Program-made: the position numbers and the translations under genes
The notes under the pieces: model-generated
What the model was told of the DNA's origin: nothing
Database searches by the model: none
What the model saw: only the letters and a program-made list of their open reading frames with translations
Assembly: GCF_003574355.1 (NCBI RefSeq)
Contig: NZ_QWLB01000029.1
Span: 1-47,584, forward strand
Length of the DNA stretch: 47,584 bases
Source of the DNA: Meiothermus granaticius NBRC 107808
Lineage (GTDB): Bacteria > Deinococcota > Deinococci > Deinococcales > Thermaceae
Direction of reading: 5' to 3'
Shown here: positions 16,553 to 24,488 of the stretch, piece by piece
Layout of the letters: every line of letters starts with the position of its first letter
Numbering within the stretch: the stretch's first letter is position 1

Positions 16553-17824
16553 CTAGGTGTAGCTGCCCGGAGTGACCTCGCGCACCCGTGCCATGGCCAG
16601 AACCGGTAGCAGGGTAACCCCCACCCCGAAGAACCCTAGCACGCTCAGACCAAATTGCCCCACAACCAGCCCCCCTAGCAGCGGCAGAGCCATCCCGGCC
16701 AAGTTGGACCACAGCTCGAGTACCCCTACCGCCTGTCCGCGCTGAGCCGTAGGGGTTATGTCGGTGAGCATGGTGTTGGCGCTCAGATAGGCTCCAGCCC
16801 AGCCAATCCCCACCAAGAAAGTGCCACTGGTGATGAGCAAATAGGTGTGGCCCAGCCCCACCAGCAGGGCCCCCAGCGCCGAGACCCCCAGGCCCAGGAG
16901 GGCGGTGGGTTTGCGCCCTAGCCGATCCGCCAGCCGGCCGATTGGCCAGGACAGGGCAAACATTCCGATCACATGGATGGCCACCGAGAGCGAGATGAGG
17001 GGCAGCGAGCAGTCCTGGCGCTTGAGGGCCAGGGCGGTCATGGCCATGAGCATCGACATCTGGCCCTGCACCGCCACTGCCGCCAAGATGGCGGTAGAGC
17101 GGATGCGGCCTTGCCCAGAGCGCTCCAGCGAGCCGTTCAGCTCGGCCCGCAGACCCAAGGCCCAAGCGGGGTAATAAGCCCCCAGGTTTTGCCCGATGCT
17201 TTTGGGGTCGGGCCGTATGCTGGCGATGAGAAGGAAGCAAGGCAGGACCAAAACCGGCACCAACAGCCAGGCCAAAGCGATGTCGTTGAGGTTCCACCGG
17301 TTGGCCAGACGGCCTGCGATTCCCACCACCGCCGGAGAGATTCCCGCCCCAAAGAGTGAACCCATCAGGATCAGGCTCATGCCCTCGGCCCGCTTGGAGG
17401 GGGGGTACATGTCTGCCGCGGCCACCCGCATCTGCTGTATCGCCCCTACCCCACCCCCGAAGAGCAAAATGCCCACACAAAACAGGGCAAACGAGCCCAT
17501 CAGGGTGGCCAGGCCTACGGTGAGCGACCCCACCAAAGCCAACCATAGCCCCAGAAAAACCCCCACCTTGCGCCCCCGGGCATCGGTCAGCCGACCGACA
17601 GGGTAAGCGATGGCCATCCGGGCCAGGCCCATCAGGCTGGTGGTAAGCCCGGCAAAGGTGGCATTGCCCAACAGGGCAACCACCTGAATTGCGCCCAAAG
17701 CCGGGACGAGCTGGGTACCTGCTCCGGTGATGGCCTGAGTAATGGCCAGGAGCAGGGTGTTTTTCTTGATGAGGATGGGGATGGGGACTTCATCCGGTTG
17801 GGCGTGAGCGGGTAGGGTGGACAT
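16553..17824 (-). CDS. MFS transporter, drug/solute exporter-like
   Basis: 423 aa with about 12 hydrophobic segments. The family loop motif appears twice: GLARMAIAYPVGRLTDARGRK (loop 2-3) and WPIGRLADRLGRKPTALLG (loop 8-9). A long polar segment of about 35 residues near the middle, with RPDPKSIGQNLGAYY, is the central cytoplasmic loop. The duplicated motif and length fit 12-TM exporters, but the substrate is unknown. It converges with queA. A TATACT box lies 12 nt before ATG 17824. The downstream hydrolase belongs to another operon that reads towards this gene. Confidence 0.9.
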   Translation of the reverse strand: MSTLPAHAQPDEVPIPILIKKNTLLLAITQAITGAGTQLVPALGAIQVVALLGNATFAGLTTSLMGLARMAIAYPVGRLTDARGRKVGVFLGLWLALVGSLTVGLATLMGSFALFCVGILLFGGGVGAIQQMRVAAADMYPPSKRAEGMSLILMGSLFGAGISPAVVGIAGRLANRWNLNDIALAWLLVPVLVLPCFLLIASIRPDPKSIGQNLGAYYPAWALGLRAELNGSLERSGQGRIRSTAILAAVAVQGQMSMLMAMTALALKRQDCSLPLISLSVAIHVIGMFALSWPIGRLADRLGRKPTALLGLGVSALGALLVGLGHTYLLITSGTFLVGIGWAGAYLSANTMLTDITPTAQRGQAVGVLELWSNLAGMALPLLGGLVVGQFGLSVLGFFGVGVTLLPVLAMARVREVTPGSYT

Positions 17825-17836
17825 GGTCTTGAGGTG

Positions 17837-17842
17837 AGTATA
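17837..17842 (-). promoter_or_regulatory. -10 box of the MFS gene
   Basis: TATACT on the minus strand, 12 nt before ATG 17824. It lies in the 32-bp gap after the hydrolase stop. Confidence 0.45.
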
Positions 17843-17856
17843 CGGCCCGGGTGGGG

Positions 17857-18603
17857 TTAGGGTGCGCTTCCGATGGTGGTGTTCAGAAAGGTTAGGGTTT
17901 TTTGTGCGATCTCGTTCCAGCCAGCCTCCTTGCCGACCGTAGCGGGGGTATCTCCGCGCTGCGGCCCATAGGCCCCGAAGGAGGCGTGATCCAAGCCCGG
18001 CAGGGTGATGAACCGGGTATTTTTAGGAAATTTGGCCCGATTTTCCTCGAGCCGCTCCTGGCGCACTACCCCGTCCCGGTCACCGCGCAGCAAAAGGGTG
18101 GGTTTATCCAGGCCGGAGAGGTCGTTTTGGGGGTAGCTTGACCACAGCACCAAGGCTTTGGCGTCAGGGTTGCTCTGGGCAAAGTTGGAGGCCACCACCC
18201 CGCCCAGGCTGTGCCCCCCCACCGCCCAGCGCAGTTCCGGAGCGGCAGCAATGGCCTCCCGGGCCTTGCCCTGGGCCGTGACGGCGAGGTTGAAGGGTAC
18301 CCGCAGCAAGGCCACCCGGTAACCGCCCTCGGCAATCTTGCGCAGCGGTGGGGCGTAGGCTTCCGGTTCGACCAACCCGCCAGGATAGAAAGCCAGCCCC
18401 CCCCGGAGCGGACCCTGGGGGAGGAACACCCAGCCGTAGGCGGTGGGTTGAACCTGTAGGGTGGGGGAGGACTGAAGGGCCTCGAGGGCCTCGGGGGTGG
18501 CCGGGTAAGACTTTAGGACGCTGCGGGTATAGGTCACTACGGTACCGGCGAACAGCAGCAGCAACCCGAAGAAAAAAATCCAGAAGAATTTGCGCTTATC
18601 CAT
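17857..18603 (-). CDS. Membrane-anchored alpha/beta hydrolase
   Basis: 248 aa from ATG 18603; an earlier start at 18645 would overlap the pump gene and lacks support. One N-terminal membrane helix (residues 7-24, FWIFFFGLLLLFAGTVV) should anchor the rest outside the membrane. The catalytic triad is visible: Ser132 in GGHSLGGVV, Asp175 or Asp177 in LRGDRDGV, and His206 in PGLDHASFG. It resembles the alpha/beta-hydrolase family 5 (YdjP-like). Last gene of the RND operon, 38 nt after the pump. It could act on an exported lipid or ester, but this is a guess. Confidence 0.85.
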   Translation of the reverse strand: MDKRKFFWIFFFGLLLLFAGTVVTYTRSVLKSYPATPEALEALQSSPTLQVQPTAYGWVFLPQGPLRGGLAFYPGGLVEPEAYAPPLRKIAEGGYRVALLRVPFNLAVTAQGKAREAIAAAPELRWAVGGHSLGGVVASNFAQSNPDAKALVLWSSYPQNDLSGLDKPTLLLRGDRDGVVRQERLEENRAKFPKNTRFITLPGLDHASFGAYGPQRGDTPATVGKEAGWNEIAQKTLTFLNTTIGSAP

Positions 18604-18641
18604 GGGGTCAGAAGGGGGGTGCCAAGACCATGTTCGGAGGG

Positions 18642-21600
18642 TCAATCTCCGAATGCAGGGGCTCTATCGGGGCTCCGAGTAGGCGCGGCCCGTAGCTTTT
18701 CGAATCGGCGGCGCTCAAAAAGATAGAAGGCCGAGGGCACGATGAAGAGCGTGAGCAGGGTCGAGGTCAGCACCCCCCCCAGGATAATGATGCCCAGCGG
18801 TTTGCGAAACTCTGCCCCCTCCCCGCTGCCCGCGATGAGCGGGAGTGAGATGATGAGCACGGTCAGGGTGGTCATCAAAATCGGGCGCAGCCGCAGCCGC
18901 CCTGCCTCAACCAAGGCCTCGTAGAGCGGTTTTTCCCTGGCTTCCCGCACGGCAAAATCCAGGAGCAGGATGGCGTTTTTGGTCACCAGCCCGATCAGCA
19001 TCACCAGCCCCAGCACACTGATGATGTCCAGACCGGCACCGAAGAGATACAGCGCCCAGAAGGCCCCCACCAGGGCCAGCGGAACCGGAAGCAGCAGGTA
19101 GAGCGGGTAACGGAAGGTGTTGAACTGGCTGGCAATCACCAGGTAGTTGAGCAGCAGGGCCAACCCGAAGGCGATGGGGGCTGCGCTGGCCAGGTCGCCG
19201 ATGAAGGCGGTGCCGCCTTGGGTATCCAGAGATACCCCGTCGCTGAGGACACCTTGTTTTTTGAGCTCGGCTTGAATCTGGTTGCCGTACTGGAACACCC
19301 CACCGGTCACGCCGGGAGCCCGGTTCGCGGTGATCCCCGCCGAGAAGGCCTGGTTGGTCCGGGCCAGGGTAGCGGGGCTTTGGCGGTTCTGGAAGCTCGA
19401 GACCGCCGAGAGGGGCAGGGTTTGGCGCAGGGTGGGGGAATTGATCGGCAAGGAGAGCAGGGCGTTTTGGTTGGGCACCAGCCGCGGGTCGGCCTTGACG
19501 ATGATGGGGTACTCCTCCCCGCTCTGGCGAAGCTTGGCCGCTTCAACCCCGGCATTGTAGATGCGTAAGGTGGTGCCCAGGTCATTGGGGGTGATGCCGG
19601 TGCCCTCGAGGGCCGCGCTGTTGGGGGTCAGAACCCGCTCGTTGGCCCTTTCCGTGAGGCTGCTGGTCACGTTGGCCAGGAAGGGCAGACCCCGCAGAAT
19701 TTGTAACGCTTTGAGGGTACGCTCTTGCAGCAGTTCCGGGGTGGGCGCGGTGAGGGTGTATTGAAAATCGGGGCCCCCAGGACCGCCCCCCTCAGCGCTC
19801 ACCCTCAGGTCGGCCTCGGGGCGAGAGGCCAAAAGCGGCTGGAGGTCGTTTTTGATATCGCCCACCAGAAGGAACACGTTTTTGCGCCGGCTCTTTTCGA
19901 TCAAGGTGACATCCAACGAGGCCCGTTCGGCCGGGGCCGAGCCCAAGGCGTTGGCGCTGCTGCCGGTAGTAGCCAGCACCTCCTTGACCTCGGGAAGCTG
20001 GAGCAGCTTGGCCTCGAGCTGGCGTACCACTGCATCGGTCTCCGAGAGCGCGGTACCTTTGGGTAGGGTGAGCACAATGCTGATGGCCCCGTTATCGGAT
20101 TGTGGGGTGAAGTTGAAGGGGATCTTGGGGGCCACCAAGCCGATGGTCAGGAAGGCCAGGAACCCCACCGTCAATACCCACCCGCTGCGGGGCAGCATCC
20201 GGGCCAGGGCATTTGCGTAGGCGTCGCGCAGCCGCAGGAACAGGAATTCTGAACCCTCGTGCAGGGTGGTGGCGATGGCCCCAAAAAAGCCCAGCAGGGC
20301 CCGCACCAGATAGACGACCAGGGCGTAGATCACGGGGTAAAGCAGGATTCCGAGGGCGAAAATGGGCCGGATGCGCAGCAGCAGAACCAACCAAACCACC
20401 GCCCCCACCCAGAACAGCGGGCGCCGCCAGGACTGGGTAAACGCCTTGCGCAGGTCGGAGGGGAGCTGTTGAAGCTGGCCCCCCAGGGCGCGCCAGGTCG
20501 GGGGTTTGGGGTCGGGGAGATAGGCCAGGCGCACGGTCAGGAAGAAAAGGGCCTCGAGCCAACTGAAGAAGATGGCAGCCGCCAGACCCAGCCCGAACTC
20601 TTTGAAGAACTGGCCGATGAACCCCGGCAGGAAGCTGATTGGGAGGAACACCGCTAACAGCGAGAGGGTAGCGGCTGAGACCGCCGAGATCACCTGAGTG
20701 GCCCCCTTGAGCACTGCTTCCTTGAGGGTGTAGCGCTCGTTCAGGAGGCGGATGATGTTGTCGGCCACCACCTCGCTTTCCTGCTCGGGCAGCATCTCTT
20801 GGGCGGCTTTGTGCACGGCGGCACTGAGCTCGAGGCCCTCTTTTTGGTAGCGCTCGATGTTCTCCGCCAGAAGCCCAGCCTGCTCCGAGGATAAGACCTC
20901 CCTGACCCCTTTGCGCACCGCGTCGGCCAGGGAGTAGGTCATGGAGCGGTAGCGGTCAATGTTCTCCGCCACGACGATGGAGTCGTCCACGACGATCCCC
21001 ACCGCCACGATGATCGCCAGCAGGCTGATGATGTTATAGGTGAAGCCCAGCAGCCCGAAAACCAGCAAGGCCCCCGCCATGGTGATGGGAATGGCGATCA
21101 CCACCGAGAACACCGAGTTGAGCTTGCCCAGGAAGATCAGCACCACCAAAGAGACCACCAGGGCCACAATCACCACTTCCTTGAGGGTGTCGTCAACCGT
21201 GGCTGAGATGAAGGTGGTGGTGTCCCCGACAACCTGAGCCTTATACCCCGGTGGGAGCTTGGTCTCCGCCAGTACCTTCTTGATCCCATCCCCCACGGCA
21301 ACCGCGTTGGAATCGGGGGTTTTACGCACCCCCAGCAGTATCACGGGTTGCCCATTAAGCCGGGTATAGCTGGTGGGGGTCGCCGAGGTGTCGCGCACCG
21401 TGGCAAAATCCGAGACCTTGAGGCCCCGATTGGAGTCCACAACGATGTTGGCTACGTCTTGAGGGGTGCGCGGGGTATTGCGCAGGGTATAGAGGAGACG
21501 CTGACCATTCTGATCTTGGCTTCCGGCCGGAATGGCCAGTGCGGAAGCCTGAATGGCCGCCACCACCTGTGGGGCGGTAAGGCTGTACTCGGCGATTTTC

Positions 21601-22181
21601 CAGGGGTCTAGCAGCACCTGGATTTCGCGGGTGGGGGCCCCCTCGAGCTGGGCGTCGGCCACGCCAGGGACCAGCTGCAGGCTGGGCTTGAGCCGCTGGT
21701 CTACGTAGTTGGCCACCTCGCGCAGATCGCGCCCCCCTGCCGAGACGGCCACGTACAGGATGGGCTGGGAGGCCGGGTCAAACTTGCGCACGACCGGGGC
21801 CTCGGCATCTTTGGGGAGCTGCCCCCGGGCTCCGGCGACCCGCTGGGCCACGTCATTGGCCACCTGATCCACCGAGGTGCCGTACTTGAACTGCACGATG
21901 ACCAGCGAAAAGCCCTCACTGGACTGAGAGGCGATCTGGTCCACATTGGGCAGGGTCGAGAGGGCGTCTTCGATGGGCCTGGAGACCTGGCTTTCAATCT
22001 CTTCGGGCCCGGCCCCGGCATAAATCGTGGACACGGCTACCACCGGGATCTCGAACTTGGGCAGCAAGTCCACCCCCAGTCGGCTGCCCGCAATCAGACC
22101 AAACAGCACCAAAGCCAGAAAAGCCGCGGTGGAGAAGACGAAGCGCTCGACAAAAAACTTGACCAGCGGGTTATCCCTCAT
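18642..22181 (-). CDS. RND efflux pump, HAE1/AcrB-like, with enlarged inner-membrane loops
   Basis: 1179 aa, over 100 longer than typical AcrB homologues. A proton-driven trimeric exporter of the inner membrane, paired with the adjacent adaptor and TolC-like channels. TM1 is residues 14-32. The porter domains and TM2-TM4 follow, with the proton-relay Asp pair at 399-400 (GIVVDDSIVVAENI). Two oddities stand out. Residues 403-504 hold three tandem copies of the post-TM4 segment, 34 residues each. Residues 588-636 add two hydrophobic stretches between TM6 and TM7. The second half is normal (NFTPQSDNGAISIVLTLPKG; GLVTKNAILLLDFA). Substrates may be drugs or hydrophobic compounds. Confidence 0.93.
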   Translation of the reverse strand: MRDNPLVKFFVERFVFSTAAFLALVLFGLIAGSRLGVDLLPKFEIPVVAVSTIYAGAGPEEIESQVSRPIEDALSTLPNVDQIASQSSEGFSLVIVQFKYGTSVDQVANDVAQRVAGARGQLPKDAEAPVVRKFDPASQPILYVAVSAGGRDLREVANYVDQRLKPSLQLVPGVADAQLEGAPTREIQVLLDPWKIAEYSLTAPQVVAAIQASALAIPAGSQDQNGQRLLYTLRNTPRTPQDVANIVVDSNRGLKVSDFATVRDTSATPTSYTRLNGQPVILLGVRKTPDSNAVAVGDGIKKVLAETKLPPGYKAQVVGDTTTFISATVDDTLKEVVIVALVVSLVVLIFLGKLNSVFSVVIAIPITMAGALLVFGLLGFTYNIISLLAIIVAVGIVVDDSIVVAENIDRYRSMTYSLADAVRKGVREVLSSEQAGLLAENIERYQKEGLELSAAVHKAAQEMLPEQESEVVADNIIRLLNERYTLKEAVLKGATQVISAVSAATLSLLAVFLPISFLPGFIGQFFKEFGLGLAAAIFFSWLEALFFLTVRLAYLPDPKPPTWRALGGQLQQLPSDLRKAFTQSWRRPLFWVGAVVWLVLLLRIRPIFALGILLYPVIYALVVYLVRALLGFFGAIATTLHEGSEFLFLRLRDAYANALARMLPRSGWVLTVGFLAFLTIGLVAPKIPFNFTPQSDNGAISIVLTLPKGTALSETDAVVRQLEAKLLQLPEVKEVLATTGSSANALGSAPAERASLDVTLIEKSRRKNVFLLVGDIKNDLQPLLASRPEADLRVSAEGGGPGGPDFQYTLTAPTPELLQERTLKALQILRGLPFLANVTSSLTERANERVLTPNSAALEGTGITPNDLGTTLRIYNAGVEAAKLRQSGEEYPIIVKADPRLVPNQNALLSLPINSPTLRQTLPLSAVSSFQNRQSPATLARTNQAFSAGITANRAPGVTGGVFQYGNQIQAELKKQGVLSDGVSLDTQGGTAFIGDLASAAPIAFGLALLLNYLVIASQFNTFRYPLYLLLPVPLALVGAFWALYLFGAGLDIISVLGLVMLIGLVTKNAILLLDFAVREAREKPLYEALVEAGRLRLRPILMTTLTVLIISLPLIAGSGEGAEFRKPLGIIILGGVLTSTLLTLFIVPSAFYLFERRRFEKLRAAPTRSPDRAPAFGD
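20670..20975 (-). repeat. Three tandem 102-bp (34-codon) repeats inside the RND pump gene
   Basis: Residues 403-436, 437-470 and 471-504 align without gaps: VVAENIDRYRSMTYSLADAV, LLAENIERYQKEGLELSAAV and VVADNIIRLLNERYTLKEAV begin the copies. At the DNA level copies 1 and 2 share 22 of 24 bases at 20948-20971 and 20846-20869. Ordinary HAE1 pumps have one copy. Confidence 0.85.
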
Positions 22182-22184
22182 GGG

Positions 22185-23462
22185 CTACTTCACCACCTCT
22201 ACGGTGGTTTCATCGGTGAGGCCAGAGGGGATCGGGTAGATGATCTGATCCCCAGCGCTCAGCCCTGAAACCGCCAAATAGCTGCCGTTATCGCCCAGCA
22301 CCTGTATGTTGACCAGCCTGGCCTTGCCGCCCTGTACCACAAACACCTGGCTGGCGTTGGCATCGCCCGCAACCAACGCACCGCTGGGGATCAGCACCCC
22401 TTGGGCCAGCCTGAGCCGGTAGCGCAGGTTGGCGGTGCCCCCAGGGGTCAGGCTGAGCCTCGAGCCGGGGGCGATCCGAGCCACTGCTTCCACCAACCGG
22501 TCGGTGCCGGGGACCTGCGCGGTGCGCACCAGGGTGGCATAGTACGTTTTACCGCCGTAATCGAGGTTCATCCCGGTGCCCAGGGGAAGCTTGGCTGCCT
22601 CGGAGGGGGGGATGCGGAATTTGGCCTCGAGCCGGCTGGTATCGGCCAGCCGAAAAGCCCGTCCCCCCGCGGCCAAAAACTCCCCAGGGTTGACGTAAAT
22701 CTCGGCTACCACCCCAGCGTAGGGGGCTCTGACCTCGGTGTCGGCCAGGGCTCGCCGGGCCTGCTCGAGGCCATTTTGGGCCTGATCCACTTGTAGCCGC
22801 AGCAGGGCCAGGTCTTCGCTCCCCGCCCGCTGGGTACGCTCCAGGGCTTCTCTGGCGTTATCGGCAGCGGCTTTGGCTTGGGTATAGGCCGCCTCGAGGC
22901 CGGTCAGGTCTACCTGGGCGATGGCCCCGGCTGCAAAGAGCTGTTTGCCCTCCTCGTACTTGCGCCGGGCTACCGCCAGATTGGCCAGGGCGGAGTCAAG
23001 CGCGGCTTGCTGAGGGGCCAGGGAGCCCTGGGTGGAGCGGGTGGCTTTTTGCAGGTTAACCTGGGCGGTCTCGAGGGCTACTTGAGCGTTGGCCAGGGCG
23101 GTCTGGGCATTGCTGGGATCCAGACGGATCACGGCTTGTCCCGCGCTCACCTGGCTCCCCTCGTTCACCAGCAGGCTGAGCACCTTTCCCGAGGCGTTGG
23201 AGGCTACCTGGCTCTCCTTGACCGGGGCAAGGGTGGCTCCGGTGGTGCGGCTGGCGCTCAGCACCCCACTCTTCGCGACCACAACCCGCACCTTAGTGGC
23301 CTGAACCTCGGTTGTTGAGGGGGTTGGGGTGGGGTTCTGGGCGGCTTTGCGCGGCCCACAGCCGGCCAGCAGACCCAGGAGCAGCCCCCCGACCAAGAGG
23401 GTTTGGGCGAGAGGGCGACTGCTGCGGAATGGCCCAAGGGGAACGTGCCGAGCGCGTCTCAT
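22185..23462 (-). CDS. RND efflux adaptor (membrane fusion) lipoprotein
   Basis: 425 aa. A basic N-terminus and hydrophobic stretch end in the lipobox LLAGC, so Cys35 should be lipidated. Then come a lipoyl half-motif (SGKVLSLLVNEGSQVSAGQAVIR split over two strands), a long coiled-coil hairpin rich in Ala/Gln (residues of about 110-230), and the second lipoyl half (VRAPYAGVVAEIYVNPGEFL). Beta-barrel and membrane-proximal domains end the chain. It links the RND pump (3 nt downstream) to a TolC channel. The start overlaps the TolC-1 stop by 4 nt. Confidence 0.95.
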   Translation of the reverse strand: MRRARHVPLGPFRSSRPLAQTLLVGGLLLGLLAGCGPRKAAQNPTPTPSTTEVQATKVRVVVAKSGVLSASRTTGATLAPVKESQVASNASGKVLSLLVNEGSQVSAGQAVIRLDPSNAQTALANAQVALETAQVNLQKATRSTQGSLAPQQAALDSALANLAVARRKYEEGKQLFAAGAIAQVDLTGLEAAYTQAKAAADNAREALERTQRAGSEDLALLRLQVDQAQNGLEQARRALADTEVRAPYAGVVAEIYVNPGEFLAAGGRAFRLADTSRLEAKFRIPPSEAAKLPLGTGMNLDYGGKTYYATLVRTAQVPGTDRLVEAVARIAPGSRLSLTPGGTANLRYRLRLAQGVLIPSGALVAGDANASQVFVVQGGKARLVNIQVLGDNGSYLAVSGLSAGDQIIYPIPSGLTDETTVEVVK

Positions 23463-24484
23463 CGTCCACTCCCTCCCCCAGCGTAGAGGCTATAGAGGGC
23501 CCGGTAGTAGTTGCCCTGGGCCTGCTGGGTGGCCAGTTCGGCTTGCAGGGTGGAAAGCTCGGTTTGCAGATAGGCCAGGCTGCTGATGAGCCCCGAATCG
23601 AGGCGCTTTTTGTCATTGGCCAGGGTTTCCTTGGCGTTGGCATAGGCCTCGGCCTGCACCGCCAAGGAGCGGTAGGCGGCCTGGAGGGTTTGGTACAGCG
23701 AGTCGTACTGAAGCCCCAGAGCTCGCTCGACTTCTTTGGCCCCGGCATCGGCCTGTTCAGCCCGGGTTTTGGCGGCATCAATATCGGCTTGAGCGGCGTA
23801 GCTGGGGTCCAGAATCCCGACCTGGAGGTTGGCCAGCTCGACCCGCTGGCGGGCCTGGAGCATATCGGGACTCTTGGCCAACAGCTCCTGGACGGTTTTG
23901 GGGTCTGGTAGCGCAGGGGGGGTGGGTAGGGGAGCCAACGAATCGAACGCCCCCACCAGGCTGCGCAGGTTGCTTTGAGCTAAGGCCAGGCCATCGCTCG
24001 CGCGCTTGAGGTTGGTCTTGGCATCATCCAGCCTGTTCTGAGCGTTTTTGAGATCGAGCGCGGTTCCCGAACCGTTCTTTTGGCGAATCTGCGCCACCTC
24101 CACGCCCTTGGAGGCCACCTCGAGCCCCTTCTGGGCCAGCCGGACTTGGATCTGGGCCTCGAGGAGCTGGGTATATGCACTCACGATATTGCTCTGGGCC
24201 TGGGCTAAGGCCCGGTCGTAGTTGGCCTGGGCCAGGTCGGCCCGCTGCTGGGCTTGGACCTGGTTGGGCCGGGTGAGCAGGGGATCGCTCAGCACGCGCT
24301 GGAGGTTGGCTCGAGCATCGTCCAGCTCAGCCTGCGCTGAGAGGACCGGGGCCTGAGCCCTGGCTTTGGCCAGGGCGGAGTCCAGGGTCAGGGACTGGGC
24401 CAGGGCCACGGTACCGAAGGCGACAGCGAACAGCGCGGTCAGGAGCAGGCGTCTGGCGTTGGCTAGGGGGTATTCGGCATTCAT
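23459..24484 (-). CDS. TolC-like outer-membrane channel protein 1 (short)
   Basis: 341 aa, shorter than the usual 430-490. A signal peptide (LLLTALFAVAFGTVALAQ) is followed by alternating Ala/Gln-rich helices typical of the TolC periplasmic barrel, for example LTLDSALAKARAQAPVLSAQ and NGSGTALDLKNAQNRLDDAK. TolC folds are internal duplications; both halves seem present but trimmed. It lies between TolC-2 and the adaptor, with 4 nt separating it from TolC-2. It may be a second channel, or a partner in a mixed trimer. Confidence 0.88.
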   Translation of the reverse strand: MNAEYPLANARRLLLTALFAVAFGTVALAQSLTLDSALAKARAQAPVLSAQAELDDARANLQRVLSDPLLTRPNQVQAQQRADLAQANYDRALAQAQSNIVSAYTQLLEAQIQVRLAQKGLEVASKGVEVAQIRQKNGSGTALDLKNAQNRLDDAKTNLKRASDGLALAQSNLRSLVGAFDSLAPLPTPPALPDPKTVQELLAKSPDMLQARQRVELANLQVGILDPSYAAQADIDAAKTRAEQADAGAKEVERALGLQYDSLYQTLQAAYRSLAVQAEAYANAKETLANDKKRLDSGLISSLAYLQTELSTLQAELATQQAQGNYYRALYSLYAGGGSGR

Positions 24485-24488
24485 GGGT

